Shown here: positions 12,305 to 24,501 of the stretch, piece after piece
Numbering within the stretch: position 1 is the stretch's first letter
Layout of the letters: each line of letters opens with the position of its first letter
Origin: Combretum micranthum
Taxonomy: Eukaryota > Streptophyta > Magnoliopsida > Myrtales > Combretaceae
Assembly (NCBI GenBank): GCA_024138025.1
Contig: JAMXBD010000209.1
Span: 1,240,001 to 1,304,000, forward strand
DNA length: 64,000 bases
Direction of reading: 5' to 3'
The notes under the pieces: generated by a model
What the model saw: the letters and a program-made list of their open reading frames with translations, nothing else
Databases searched by the model: none
Told to the model about the DNA's origin: nothing
Position numbers and translations under genes: made by a program

Positions 12305-13912
12305 ACCTTCTTTTTACATGTACCTTTGGTACCCCATTAAAGCATACAAACTACTCAGCTATGACACGCAAAATAAATATATGCTTACAACATGAGAGTT
12401 AATACATAGAAATACTTGGATCTCATATATAAAAAAATATAAAAATTCAAGAGAAACCTAATTACTTAAATAGGTGAGGATATGGGCATGAATGACGTCC
12501 AAACCATGTCTTAATTCGGACCACCTTAAGCGAGTCTAACCCATTAGCCTAGCCATAACCTGTCATGACTCGCCAGATGTCTTGACAGGTTACTAGGGGT
12601 CATGGATGGGTTTGTAGTCCTTACCACAAACCTAGCAGATTAATCGAGCCAACCCTTAAAAAAATGAAAACAAAAGAAAAGTAAAAAAAAAAATGCAAAT
12701 AAAAATAAATGTTTAAACTATTTTTTCAAATGGTGACAATATATTATTATTCACGATATTAAACGCATTATTATTAACAGAAAAGACAATTAATAAATGT
12801 GGTTAAAATGGATGCCTACTTTAATTTTTATAGACTTCTGATAAATGCAACTACATATTTCTTAACAATGTAGGAATTTTTTGCCTTTGTAGAAGCTATT
12901 TGTGTCTTGAGTGTTTTCTAATCTATCATTATTAACATTACAACTAGAAGTCGATGTGTATTGCTTGTATATAAATAAATGCATACATTTTAGATAGTTC
13001 TTTTAACAAATGGGCTACAGACAATTGTTCTTAAACGTAATTTTAATTTAAATTAAAATTTTGTCTTTATCAATTTTAAATCTATTTTTTTATCTCAATT
13101 TTAAATTTTATGTTTTAAAAATATTTTTAAATAATTGTGCCATTCATTGGCCATGAATTGCTTGAACTCGCCTTAGGTCGGCTAGTTCTAAGCCATCCTT
13201 GACTGAACTCGTTACTCAATAGGTCTAGGTCAATTCAGTTTCGAATCCATGTATAGATACAATTTATACTTTTATCATTCTTATATAACCGAATTTTGTT
13301 TTTTTAAATTAGTACATATGGTCTAGTGGTTTTTCAAATCTTGGAAATAAAATATGCATTTGTCAGTATAAATAACATTTCTTTTGAAAGAAAACAATTT
13401 AAAACCGTTTCTATATTGAATATTAATATTGACTTTCTTCATTGTTACACCAGTAATCAATTATAATTCTCACTTTTTACAATCTTTAATTTGTAGTAAT
13501 TGCTTTGATATCAATTGATAGATATAATTATATACAGTAAATCATGATATAAAATTTTTAATATATGGAATTATTCTCTTGGACACATCACTTTTTAAGT
13601 CATTACTAATCCCACAATAATTGTGGCATCCTGCTGAAGGATGATACAAAATTTTTAATATATGGAATTATTCTCTTGGACACATCACTTTTTAAGTCAT
13701 TACTAATCCAACGATAATTGTGGCATCCACTTAAAGGTACAGCTATACTAAGTTTGTCTTATGTCCTGACTTGTATTTTTCTATCCAACATGTACATTGC
13801 GATGCCAATCGTCATGAGTACAAGAGGCCAAAGCCCCATTAAGAGGTTGATCAAGTGTTCACCCTTTCGACTGCTGCAGCTATGGAAAACCCTAGAAGTA
13901 GCTTTCAAGAAG
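12305..13912 (+). repeat. Module M2, older paralogue of M1 (unit 1)
   Basis: M2 aligns along its length with 7753-9310 but is far more diverged from M1 than M1 is between units. The internal duplication is therefore older than the 21-kb tandem duplication. It contains the same TATATAAAT box (near 12968) and the exon-like block at about 13718-13912. A segment of about 97 bases (from about 13552) is duplicated in tandem up to 13735. The module ends abruptly after GTAGCTTTCAAGAA. Confidence 0.6.
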
Positions 13913-13915
13913 ATA

Positions 13916-14240
13916 ATGGGTTAACAACTATTGTTTTAATCGTAATTTTATTTTAAGTTAAAATTTTGTTTTTATCAATTCAAAATTTATTTTGTTTTAT
14001 CCTGATTTTAAATTTTATTTTTAAAAACAAATTTTACATTATTTTTAATTTTTTTTAAATCTTGAATTTGTAGTTACTAATGGTAAGTTTAATTATTGTT
14101 TTGATAACAACTGACAGATATATAATTATATACAATAAACCATGATATAAATTTTTTAAAATCTCTTGGACACGTTACTTATCAAGTGATTACTAATCCA
14201 ACAACAATTGTGGCTTCTGCTTGAAGATACAGTTATTAAA
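13916..14240 (+). repeat. Module M3, truncated third copy (unit 1)
   Basis: Beginning at ACAACTATTGTT, this segment aligns with about 8475-9130 of M1 with large internal deletions. It stops just after TTGAAGATACAG, before the exon-like block. The unit-2 copy lies at 34442-34762. Confidence 0.5.
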
Positions 14241-14277
14241 AGGACCATAACTAGATTTGGAGCTTTAGTAACTCTTT

Positions 14278-14500
14278 TGTTGGGGATATTCTACATCAGT
14301 TGTGAAATGGGCTTGGTGCGACTTTATAAGTGTGGAAGAAAACCTCACTTCATAAGTTAACTTTTGGGATTGAGAATGCCTAATAGCACCTAACGGTGAT
14401 ATCAGGTCAATGTTTGTAACATGGAGTTGGGTGCTACTTTATAAGTGTGAGGAAAAGCTTGAAGTTGAGGAGATTCATTAGCACCCAACATTTTTGAGCT
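14278..14500 (+). mobile_element. TRIM-like retroelement remnant upstream of DUF247 gene 1
   Basis: An LTR-like segment (about 14278-14395) starts TGTTGGGGATATT. It contains GTTGTGAAATGGGCT, ACTTTATAAGTGTGGAAG and TTTTGGGATTGAG, all typical of small plant TRIM-type LTRs. It is followed by GATATCAGGTCAATG, a decayed initiator-Met tRNA primer site. A partial second LTR, again with ACTTTATAAGTGTGAGG, lies at about 14425-14490. It lies about 0.85 kb upstream of the DUF247 start. Confidence 0.6.
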
Positions 14501-14947
14501 GCATGTGTGCAAATTTTTACTAGTTATATGAATGTAAAGTCAGGTTTTCAAAGATTACGAGCTCCATGGATTCTTGACTGATATATTAGGGGTATATTTG
14601 CCATTTATCCCAACTATTATTTTATATTTTTTTCTCGCATATTTTATATGTATTTTTTAGCAGTTGCTCGACTGTTTACAATATCCAACATAAAATGGCG
14701 TTAATATATTTAATTGTTTTACTTTAGCTTGCTTTATTCTTAAATTTATTGATGGATAAATTCCTAAAATATTGTGGAATCAAGAGAAAAATGGTATAGC
14801 AATGACAAGGATTCCAGTGTATAAAAGCAAAACAAGATGCATCACGATTAAATGTCACTTTTATCGCATGAAGCTAAAACAAACCTGAAAATCAAACGGT
14901 TGACATATTCACCCAGACAGAAATTTATTTATTTATTTTTGGTGGGG

Positions 14948-14954
14948 TATAAAT
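14948..14954 (+). promoter_or_regulatory. Possible TATA box, DUF247 gene 1
   Basis: TATAAAT within GGTGGGGTATAAATGTGAT, about 400 bases upstream of the chosen start and kept in unit 2. Use as the actual promoter is a guess. Confidence 0.25.
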
Positions 14955-15033
14955 GTGATCATGTCACCAAACGATTAGACACATGAACTTATCTAGATTT
15001 CATAGCTACTTTCCCTAATCCTACGAACCAGTA

Positions 15034-15041
15034 CCACGTGG
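15034..15041 (+). promoter_or_regulatory. G-box (CCACGTGG), DUF247 gene 1
   Basis: A perfect palindromic G-box, a known bZIP/bHLH binding motif in plants, 309 bases upstream of the start codon. It is kept in unit 2. Its conservation may only reflect recent duplication. Confidence 0.4.
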
Positions 15042-15349
15042 CATTATTAAGATTCTATTTCTGTCTTTTTTTGGTTTTTGATTTAAATTGATAATAATAT
15101 TGCTAGAAGAGTGTGGGCTCACTACCTTATCAACTATAACTTAGATACTTTGTCCATTAGCATTCTACATGGACCATCTCTATTTCTCATTTTCCAACGC
15201 TACCGTCAATCCTACTCCGCTGACCCAGTTGTGATTTGGCTTCTCATTATCATCGTGGTCTTTGTTTCACGAGTCTCAGAGGGCATTTTGCCTCTTTTAT
15301 TAAGAAGTCGTTAAGCTTCGACAAACACAGCCACAATACACGATCTAAA
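15042..15349 (+). promoter_or_regulatory. Leader region of DUF247 gene 1
   Basis: The first 130 bases match unit 2. From about 15178 the two units have different arrangements: unit 1 has a segment with CAACGCTACCGTCAATCC that unit 2 lacks, then CTCATTATCATCGTGGTC shared with unit 2, then directly TATTAAGAAGTCGTTAAGC before the start. Whether an intron is spliced here cannot be told. Confidence 0.4.
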
Positions 15350-17023
15350 ATGCATCCATCATGTGACGCCCATGACTGGGCAAAGACCGCCTGGACAATA
15401 TCCAGTGGGTTGTTTGTTGGAGGAACAGTAGTAGTAGATCCATGTGTATTCGAGGTTCCCAAGTCTCTGAGCTCTGTGAAACCAGAAGCTTACCGTCCTC
15501 AGCTTGTAGGTTTGGGACCATACCATCATCAGTTCTCGCTCGCCATGGAGAGGGTTAAGGTAGATGCAGCTGTCAAGATTCAGTGGGGATTAAAACAAGA
15601 CCCTAAGTTGGACCATCTTGTTGATAAATTTCATAAACTATACCTATATATCTGTGGTTGTTACCACTCGCTTGTGTGGGAAGATGATTCGGTTTTGTCA
15701 CGGATAATGCTGATAGATGCACTCTTCTTGTTCGGTGTTATATGCCTGCATGGAATCAGGAAAACGAAACTCGCGACCTCTAATGAACTGCGGGAGCTGG
15801 CTGAACTATCTCTTGGAAAGAAATTAGCGGAAGATGAAATTCTAAGGGATGTGATGATGCTTGAAAATCAAATTCCTATTTTCATTATTGAAAAGATGTT
15901 GATTTTGGAATGTCCATTGAAGCCTGAGATTGCAAAACACATATTTCCACAGATATTAGTGGATTTCTGTGGAGCTATGTCACCTTTCAAAAAGACTGTC
16001 CCATTCCCTCCTGATAAAGCTCTTAAAAGAGCCCATTTGTTGGATCTTCTCTACTACATGATTGTACCCAATGAAAACCTTAAGGATTACAAAATTGATA
16101 TACCCGAGAACATCTTTGATGCAACAGACGAAACAAAATCAAAAGGAGAACCAAGTGAAGGAAGTAGCGAGACAGCAGATGGTGAACTCGTAGAGGCACA
16201 TGTAGATGATCTATCTCATAATAAAGAAATAGAGCTAACTCCATCGATCTTTAATGTATTTGGAGACGCTGATCCATCAATTGAATTGGTGAAAGGACTC
16301 CTTGAGTTGCGAGCTGAGTCTTTCACAGCAGTAAAAGATATCGAAACTGCTGTAGAAGACATTCCAAGTATTCCAACAGCGTCTTCCCTATCAAAAGTTG
16401 GTATTACGTTTGGTACTAAGGCAACGGACATCAAATCCGTAAGCTTCGATAAAAACAGCCAAAGATTTGACCTTCCAGTGATGAAATTAGGAGTCAACTC
16501 CGAGGTTATACTCAGAAACCTGGTGGCCTACGAAGCATTGATGGAGGCAGACGTTAAGGGTGATCATCCAACACAGATGCTCAGTGATGGTGAACGAGAG
16601 GGTAATGCGACTACTATCAATGATGAAGAGGCGCCACTGATATCAACAACAGGTCTAGTGCTAACTCGCCAAATGGAGCTAATGAACGAGCTCATAGACA
16701 CTGCAGATGATGTGCAGGTGTTCAAAGATCAAAAGATTATAATAAGTAATTTGAAGAACGAAGAGATCGCCACTCTCTTCAATGGTATGAGCAAGTCTAT
16801 TGAATTGAGCGCTGATAGTAAGTTGGATCAGATAATTAAGGATGTTGGAGAGGTCTATAACAGATCTTTGAGGGTTAGGTGTTCCAAACTGTTGAAGCAT
16901 TATGTGTATCCCTTCTGGAAAATCTTATTGGTGATTCTCTCACTTTGCTATCTAATCCTCTTGATAATACAGGCTTTCTGCAACGCGTACAATTGCTCAC
17001 GTATTTTCAAGTCCAACAAATGA
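15350..17023 (+). CDS. DUF247 (UPF0481) membrane-anchored protein, copy 1
   Basis: A single-exon gene for 557 residues. Family hallmarks appear in order: PCVFEVPKSL..AYRPQLVGLGPYHH (residues 31-60), LENQIPIF (171-178), AHLLDLLYY (228-236), GVNSEVILRNLVAYEA (381-396), ATLFNGMSKS in the C-terminal third, and one hydrophobic segment from FWKILLVILSL (about 522-545) with a short polar tail. These are diagnostic for plant DUF247 proteins, which are usually 400-550 residues with a C-terminal membrane anchor. The biochemical role of the family is unknown. In grasses, DUF247 genes are pollen determinants of self-incompatibility. The frame is open upstream to an ATG at 15236, but I chose 15350 because the second copy starts there and its upstream frame is not kept. 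Residues about 262-305 form an acidic, low-complexity insert. Compared with copy 2 the protein is much more diverged than the flanking DNA. Confidence 0.92.
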   Translation: MHPSCDAHDWAKTAWTISSGLFVGGTVVVDPCVFEVPKSLSSVKPEAYRPQLVGLGPYHHQFSLAMERVKVDAAVKIQWGLKQDPKLDHLVDKFHKLYLYICGCYHSLVWEDDSVLSRIMLIDALFLFGVICLHGIRKTKLATSNELRELAELSLGKKLAEDEILRDVMMLENQIPIFIIEKMLILECPLKPEIAKHIFPQILVDFCGAMSPFKKTVPFPPDKALKRAHLLDLLYYMIVPNENLKDYKIDIPENIFDATDETKSKGEPSEGSSETADGELVEAHVDDLSHNKEIELTPSIFNVFGDADPSIELVKGLLELRAESFTAVKDIETAVEDIPSIPTASSLSKVGITFGTKATDIKSVSFDKNSQRFDLPVMKLGVNSEVILRNLVAYEALMEADVKGDHPTQMLSDGEREGNATTINDEEAPLISTTGLVLTRQMELMNELIDTADDVQVFKDQKIIISNLKNEEIATLFNGMSKSIELSADSKLDQIIKDVGEVYNRSLRVRCSKLLKHYVYPFWKILLVILSLCYLILLIIQAFCNAYNCSRIFKSNK

Positions 17024-18370
17024 AACGTTGTAGTAATCTGGGGAAGGTTTTGCCCGCATTTGAATTTTTCAATGGGGGTTTTCTTAGCCTTGCCTTCAAC
17101 TTTTCCTCATCCTCGCATGTAGTTTTCACTTGGGCTGCTCTATAATGTTGCCGCTCCCCCGCGCCGCCCACCCCCCCCACCCTTTTTTTTTTTTTTTCAA
17201 ATAATAGATTGGATATATTGTAAATGGCAGTTAAACTGCGTTATCCTTACTCCAATCTAATGGGAGTTCCCTCTTTAAAATTGTAGTAGACGAGCCGATC
17301 ATGCAGCTTTTTATGCTTCATTAGCCATAAATCAGCCATTGTATTTGCTTTTCTGTACACGGAGGATAACTTTTCTTATTATACTTCTTAGTCAATACTG
17401 TCAACTTGACAATCATGGTGCTGCATAACCATCACTTATGGTCGTCATCTTCTTATCCTTATTTGCATGTTTCCATGTGTACCATCTGCCCCATAAGCTA
17501 GCCGCAAGTAATGAAATAGTGGGTGGAGCTTTCTGCGTGAATTCCACACATACAGCAAGATATGGAAGAACTTTCGGGTGTAGTAGAGCTGTAGCTCCAC
17601 CAATTATTCATCCTGTTGTAACCCCATCCCTACTCAATTGAACAAGATCAAACACAATTCCCCTTGTCGGTGACTAATTATGTCACAATAGCTACCTCAA
17701 TGTCTAAACTAATTACATCATCTAAGAGTCTCGAACAACCATCCACTCGTCAATATTGCTTCCATCCATAGGTTCGAACGGACATGAACAAGCAACAAAT
17801 ACAATGTTAACATAAACCAACGAGAAGCAGTACTTCGTTTTTCCTAGGAAACTGATACTTCTTTTCTTTTTTTTAATCTTTGCAATATCCTATAGTTAAA
17901 TAACTTCGTCACAAATTAATTTTTTTTTTTGTCATTACGTCATTTCTTATTTGTGAGTTTCTCTCTTTTTTTTTTTTTTCATATTGTTAATCTTATCCTT
18001 ACCATTCGTTTTAAATTAACCAGTTGTAAAATTTGCATTTGAGACTATAATGATCAACCTAAATAACGGGGGTCAATCGAGGGAGGTAGCCAGTATTAGA
18101 TTTTTTTTTTTTTTGTCTCCAATATTTTTATCCCTCTTCCATCTCAATTCTATTTTTCTAATTTTTTAAATTAATTAATTGTAACTTAAGTTTGGTTATG
18201 AAACTCTTTATCTTTTGAACCAAGAGGGTTTCCTTCTCTTTGCTTCATGACAAATTATTAGGGTTTGATTTTTATAATTTGTTACTGTTAAATAGTTTTA
18301 AGGTTTTACTTATGATACACAATATTTTTTCTATAGGCCTTATAAACTATTCATCTATTATATGTTCTAC
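17024..18370. other. DUF247 gene 1 downstream region
   Basis: This holds the presumed 3' UTR and spacer. A C-rich run followed by about 15 T's lies at about 17155-17198. Unit 2 has only a longer T-run there. After that, units 1 and 2 match closely. The only other features are a small open frame at 17438-17641 and AT-rich sequence with T-runs. Confidence 0.5.
17438..17641 (+). CDS. Small hypothetical ORF with signal-like N-terminus (unit 1)
   Basis: Sixty-seven codons, 415 bases after DUF247 gene 1. The first residues, MVVIFLSLFACFHVY, are hydrophobic and resemble a signal peptide, but the following HLPHKLAAS is a poor cleavage site. Only two further cysteines follow. In unit 2 a short indel changes the frame and ends it after 47 codons. 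Flanking DNA is equally conserved, so there is no sign of coding constraint. Probably not a gene; listed because small secreted proteins accompany DUF247 genes at grass self-incompatibility loci. Confidence 0.15.
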   Translation: MVVIFLSLFACFHVYHLPHKLAASNEIVGGAFCVNSTHTARYGRTFGCSRAVAPPIIHPVVTPSLLN

Positions 18371-18374
18371 TTTT

Positions 18375-19490
18375 TTTTTTCGACAATAGAGATGAAGTTC
18401 GTTCATTGGGAAAATATTACGATGAGTATATAGATCGATACCTTCAACCAATTTGCATTTGAATTTATTTTCTATATGATTTCTATTGACCAAATCTTCT
18501 TAGTTGAGAGTTTGTTTGTACTCACCAGTAGAAAACCGATCCTTAGTAAGGATAGCTTAAACATAATCTCCCATATCAAACTCCATGTATCGTCTCTTCC
18601 TACAACAACTTCTTTATATTTATCTATAGCCCTTTCTAAATTGTCATGGACAACCCTATGAATCTCCTGCAAGTTGTGGACAAAGCCTTTCACCTTCCCC
18701 ATGAATCTTGGTTCTATTTGGCAAGGGTAGTAAATCAATTGGATTTCTAGGAAGAACATAATACACTACTTGAAATGGAATGAACCTTGTACTATGATTA
18801 AACGCATGCCTGTGTGCAAACTCTGCTTGATTTAGCTTCTGATCCTAGCTCTTCATATATTCGACCACTAAACTCATCAATAGATTTCTTAAGGAACTAT
18901 TCACAACCTCAGTTTACCCATTTATTTGTGGATGATAGGAACTACTGAAATTCAGTTCAATATTGACCATTTTCCACAAGTGACGCCAAAAATGGCTAAG
19001 AAATCTGGTGTGTTTGTTAGAATCAATGATTAAAGGTAACCCATGCAACCGATAAACCACTCAAAAGTGCAAATGTGCAATGTGCATAGCATTCGTAGTC
19101 TTCTTATAAGGGATAAAATGCATAATCTTAGAAAATTTGTTCACGACAATAAAGATTGAGTCATTACCTCATTGAGTTCGCCGTAAGCCCAAAATGAAGT
19201 TCATGCTCACATTAACCAATGACTACAAAGGAGCCGACAATGGCATAAATAATCTTGCATTTGTAACTATGCCATTGGACATTTGGCAGACTCTGCATCT
19301 TTGCACATACCTCTCTACCTCTTTGTGAATGGTTAAACAAAAATAAGATGTTTGTACCAATTGCAAAGTCCTGTCTCATCCTACATGATTGTACCAATTA
19401 CAAACTCTTTAATGATCTAGAGCTCTTAAATTATAATTTGAGATGCATAATTGATTACCCCTAAACAAAATACACCTAGATTTTTTAGTA
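18375..19490 (-). pseudogene. Ty3/gypsy integrase remnant (unit 1)
   Basis: Translated on the minus strand across several frameshifts and stops, the order is that of a plant gypsy integrase: FRGNQLCI, then EVERYVQRCRVCQMSNG (zinc-binding end), [107 protein letters not shown] and KLSTKKIW..EII (GPY/F-like region). Reverse transcriptase, gag and LTRs were not found next to it. It is a dead fragment opposite in strand to the DUF247 gene. Confidence 0.85.
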
Positions 19491-21104
19491 CTTTTAGATA
19501 TAAACCATAAAGTTGCCATTGAACAAGAGCCCTAAAAATCACTTCGAGTTAACCCTAAACCTATAAACTTAGACATGATCAATATGGTTCCATAACCCTA
19601 GGATGCTAGATAAATCGAGTAAAGCTCGAAACCCTAAAGATAAGTTGCTTGGTGAAATATTTCATCGAAATGAATAAAATCGCGATGTCTTAAATGATAC
19701 GAACCCCTATGCCAAATAGTCCTTTTACTCTATCACTAACATGCAATTTGAGATAACATAACAAATAGTAATTCATAAAAAAAATAATACCAAATTAATT
19801 TTCTATAATCATATACTAATTTATCGAGTTAGAAAATCATCAGTTAAACCAAGCATTATGCATATTAAAATTCTTACTAGTAAATATTTGTCATTTCTAC
19901 TACACTATTCATTACTATAAACTACTAAATCAATTTACTTTATATCACTATTCACACATATTCTATCTCTAAACCTATTATTGCATAACCATAACTTATA
20001 CAATTAAACCTATCACCTATCACATCAAATATAATACATATATTATACATATCAATGAAAAACATACTATCCAAACAGACTCCTATGTCATATTCTGTAT
20101 GCTAGAATAAAACGATAATAAAATCATGATTCCGAATTACATTCTCATTCTTATATTTCAATGCTATTTTTGAAATCTAAAATCACAATTCTTGGAAATC
20201 AATTATTCCGGTTTTGAGAAAGAATTTGATCATACCTATAAAAAGGTGAAATTATGATTCCATTCCATCCTAATAAATTATCACCTATTACAATTACTTT
20301 TTTATCCTCTTATATATTTATTATTCACATTTGTTATCGAGCATATATTTGACAAATATCATATGAATTTCATTTCATTCCATTTATCCAAACAAAAGAA
20401 TAGATTTATCATTCCGTCACTCATTCTATTTCATTTCATTGCTCCCATTCTAATTCATTCCATTTAGAATGATTCCACATACCAAACATAACATAAAGGG
20501 TTTTAAGCTAGATCTTGAAAAATCTTATAGGATATCAGGTGTATTTAGATTTTATAAATCCCATTTTAATTTACCCAATCACACTCTTATGGCAAAGAAT
20601 GGATATCTTTAAATGTGAAATATGTATAAATTATTAAGATATTGGTCCTAATCACTTAGTAATCTAGGTTCAATTATTACAGGAACATAATAAAAAGAAG
20701 CTTTTAGCTTTTATAAATCCATAGAGGGTAAACCTATTGGTTTTTCAACTTATTGAGATACTTACCCAACATGGGAAAACTAAGATGGGTATTTCTTTCT
20801 ACACTAATATAGATTTATTTATAGACAAGCCTATTATGACTTTGAAAAAATAACAAACAATGCTGCATTATATTTAAGAATGGATGTTTAATAGAAAATG
20901 TGATGTTTATTATATGATAGCAATCACAAATCTTATAATTACTAGTATCAGCTTTATAGTTTAAAAACTTCTCAATCATTATCATACTACAAATGTAACA
21001 TTAAGCACATAGGTACATCATGATATTCATCATTGATTCGCCATAACAGAAATTTATATTTGGATTGTCCTATATATCAATGTTATAGTATTTTCAGCCT
21101 GTGC
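19491..21104. other. Gene-free AT-rich end of unit 1
   Basis: No gene. Between about 20050 and 20500 the sequence is rich in ATTCC/GGAAT words (for example CATTCCATTTATCCAAAC and TCATTCCATTTAGAATG). This resembles a type of plant MITE sequence, but I could not find clean inverted ends. The same block is at about 41035-41480. Confidence 0.4.
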
Positions 21105-21405
21105 TCACAGATCCCTTTTCCAAAGATCTGACATTGAGATGAGTACTCCAAATGTTTTGTTTTATTCATTCTTGATGCAATTGATGTCTAGACAAATGCT
21201 CTTGCTCTATGAGGCACTTTTAAGAAAAATTTTCACCACTCTGGCTTCTAAACCTTGCAAATGCATCCAATATTAATATTGTTCCTACGAATTACGCATC
21301 GCCAACTCCACCGTGACATTTTAAAATTTAAGTAGACACCTTAATTCAATTTATAATTTCTTTTAAATGCTTTATTAGATTTGTGGTTTGAAGGTTTACA
21401 CTTAA

Positions 21406-21622
21406 GGGTCTATTTGGATTGTCGAATTTTTATATGTATCATATCTGTATCATATTTGTATTTATAACTTATCTGCATCATATTTGTATCATATCTGTAT
21501 ATTGTTTGTTCTGTATATGAGTCAAACATTAGTTTTTTATCAGTATCTGTTTCTGAGCAATCATTTTTAAAGATGATAAAAATATATGTCAGAATAACTA
21601 AAATAAGTAAAACAAATAGATC
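21406..21622. mobile_element. Tourist-like MITE remnant (unit 2)
   Basis: This is the unit-2 counterpart of the element at 301-524, with the same GGGTCTATTTGG opening after CTTAA. It differs from unit 1 by small indels in the ATCTGTAT-rich interior. It was present before the 21-kb unit was duplicated. Confidence 0.5.
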
Positions 21623-23775
21623 GTCTATAGTTAAGTTTGAGATACTAAGAGTTACACCTTGAATCTTTATGGTGGCATTATATAATTTATAATATATTAA
21701 TTCCTAAATACCAAACCTTCATGAGCAGGAATGAAAACTAACTTTAAGAGCCTAACACTACGTTCATGGACGAAAAATATATTATTGAATCCAAACACAT
21801 TATAAATTTGCAAGAATAATCCATAATAGAGAATATATTGCAATTTGCAAATAACATAAAATCCGAGAGACAACTTTTTCAGAAGAATCAAGTGGGTACA
21901 CCACTTTACTACCACTCAACACCAACATTAACATCATAACCACCACTAGTAGCATCTCATCACCGTTACCACGTGACTGCTATCACCAGCTTATCATTGT
22001 CATTATCATAGGGATGCAATCGCACAGGTTATTAGAGGTACTTAACCCATCTATGTTGATAAATAGCTAATAGGGTTTGCGACAGTTTTGAGATTTTTCG
22101 CAAAACCTTATGGTGTAGACGACGACACGAGCCAGATTCGATCTCGTGGGTCACAGTCTAGGGTAGCTCAAAACTGGTCCGCCTAATGCTAGGGCTAGGC
22201 CTTTCCAAGTTACCCATTGATTCATGACCATTGAATTAACCCATTTTTTAAAGTTTTCTAAAACAAAATTTTAACAATAATTTTTTTTTCTAAAAATAAA
22301 ATAAAGATGAAATTAAAAAATAGACTCAATTTAAATAAAAGAAATATTTAACTTGAAATGAAATTGCCCCTAAAAATAATAGTCTTTAACCCATATGATG
22401 TGTTTAAAAGTGTATTTATACCCAAACACATCTACTTTTAATTGTAAAGTTAGCATTTTGAGATAATAAAACACTTAAGATACAAACAACTCCTACAAAA
22501 ACAAAAACAATAATACACTTTTGTTAAAAATCTATATAAATCTATCCAAACAGTTTTTAAGTATATTATAACTTGTGTTGTTAATAACAATAGCACATTA
22601 AATGTCATGAATAGTAATAAATTTTTACTTCTACACCAAAAATTAATTTGAACATTCACTTTTTTTATATTTTATTTTCCACTTTACTCTTCTTTTCCAT
22701 TTTTTCTTATTTAACATTACCATTTGACTTAGTTTGACATAGCAAGTCGGCAATCAAGGCCTTGAACTAGCCCTAACTTGACAACTTATTGAGTCATGAC
22801 TATATGGTCAGACCAAGCTGATGAGTCATGATTGCTTGTACTTATGTACCTATAGAGTAATGGGTCAAGATAGAATCCCTTAGAAACCTACCTATGAGAA
22901 GAATGTTTTCAAAAATTTATTTCAATTAATAAAATTGAAAGTCAAATTAGTTTAAAGTTCATAAATTTTAGGTATTAGTTCAATTTAATAAATAGTATAT
23001 GTGATTTCAAATTTTTAGAGCATTCATTTTTAATAATTCTATTTCAATTAATCACAGTGACTTATTGCAATGTTTAGCTAATAAAAAATAAATTTGGAAC
23101 GATTTATTACTAAAAGATAAAAAATTTCATGAGTAAGTAAGAAGAAAATTTTGGGTATGTATGTTATGAGAAGAATTTTTTTTTTCCTTTTTCTTAGATG
23201 ATATTAAAACATAAAATAATTGTACTTAAAAGATTATTAGGATTATTGCTCGAGTTCAAGCACCCTATAGGGTCTATCGGTGAGTTTCAGATTCATGGAC
23301 AAATATCCTATAAGGTTTGAAATGGGTTTTAGGAGACCTATAGGCTATTGGATGGGTTTGGATTTGTAATCCCATCTCAAGGCTAACCTAAATACATCCC
23401 AAATTTTGCTATCACGAGTGTTGCGCCACAATAAATGCAACTACCTTAGGATCAACATACTTGCTAACTAAAGTATTAAAGTGCCCACTAGACTTAATTC
23501 TAATGTGCAACTAACCATGTTCTGTTTTGCAGGCCTATTGTTTACAAGAGTCCAGTCTAGATTCTTTATATTCAGCCTCTATCAGATTATAACTAGCAAC
23601 GTATTGCAAATTACCCAGAAAGTATCAACATTTTTAGTGATTAAAGAGTTGTTTAACTTTTAGATTAATTTTTAGTTAATTTTCTTTAATGGTCATTTAT
23701 GAATATCTTAGTTGACTCATTCTATGAAACGTTAATCCTTCTTTTAAACCATATGAAATATTGATTAGCTGTGCT

Positions 23776-24460
23776 TAGAAGTGTGCCAAAAAAAAAAAGA
23801 AGAAAAAAATGGATGAAACTGAAAAAACCGAATCGAAACAGAAAACAATCTAAAAAAATGATTAACTGGTTCGTTGGTTTCGGTTTAGGATTATTTTTAT
23901 TTTTTCAGTTTTCATTTCGGATTCGGTTTGTAACCATAAAAAAACCAATGATTAACAATTAACCATTTCAATATTTATAAATATATTAATTATAAATTTA
24001 CATATACATATAATTTTTTAAATATATATACACATATAATTTTCAATGTTAATGTTCCTTGGAATTTCATTAAAGTATGTGGTTTACTTGTTTGTCTTAT
24101 ATTTGATGGGAGTTAATGTGGTAATTGATTTGGTTTGATTTTGTTGATGATGATACATCTAAAGACTTATTTTTCCCCTTTTCTTCAATTTGATTTTTTT
24201 TTAATCTCTTGTAATATGTATAATAATTTAAATAAAAATTTTATGATAAAAGCTAAAAATAAGGTTTGTTGTAACTATCAATTTATTTGTTGAAGCCATA
24301 TGTTAAATAGTTAAAAAACTAAAAAAAAAAAAAATTAACCGAGATTAAGGCAGTTACCATTTATAATGGACCAGTTAAGGATCGAGATATTAAAAAACCA
24401 ATTACTACAATTAGGTTTATAAAATAGCCTCGGACCGGTTAACTGAACTTGAACACCCAT
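23776..24460. mobile_element. hAT-like non-autonomous element (unit 2)
   Basis: This copy is flanked by AGCTGTGCT at 23767-23775 and 24461-24469. It has the same ends and interior as the unit-1 copy at 2705-3401, with scattered one-base deletions. Confidence 0.6.
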
Positions 24461-24501
24461 AGCTGTGCTAGGATTGCATAAGTTGAAATTGCACTAAACA
24501 C

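Larger units (their letters stand above)
1..21104. repeat. Tandem segmental duplication, unit 1
   Basis: The sequence from base 6 onward is repeated in order from about 21110 and again from about 42092, giving periods of 21104 and 20982 bases. Identity is high along the whole unit. For example, the 60 bases near 3480 match those near 24540 without a change. The left edge of the window is not a demonstrated edge of the array, because homology is present from the first bases. The unit contains one intact DUF247 gene and many transposon remnants, listed separately. Confidence 0.95.

Noticed and set aside
15236..15349. 38-residue N-terminal extension of DUF247 copy 1
   Set aside because: The frame is open, but the corresponding leader of copy 2 does not keep it, and homology between the proteins begins at the ATG at 15350.
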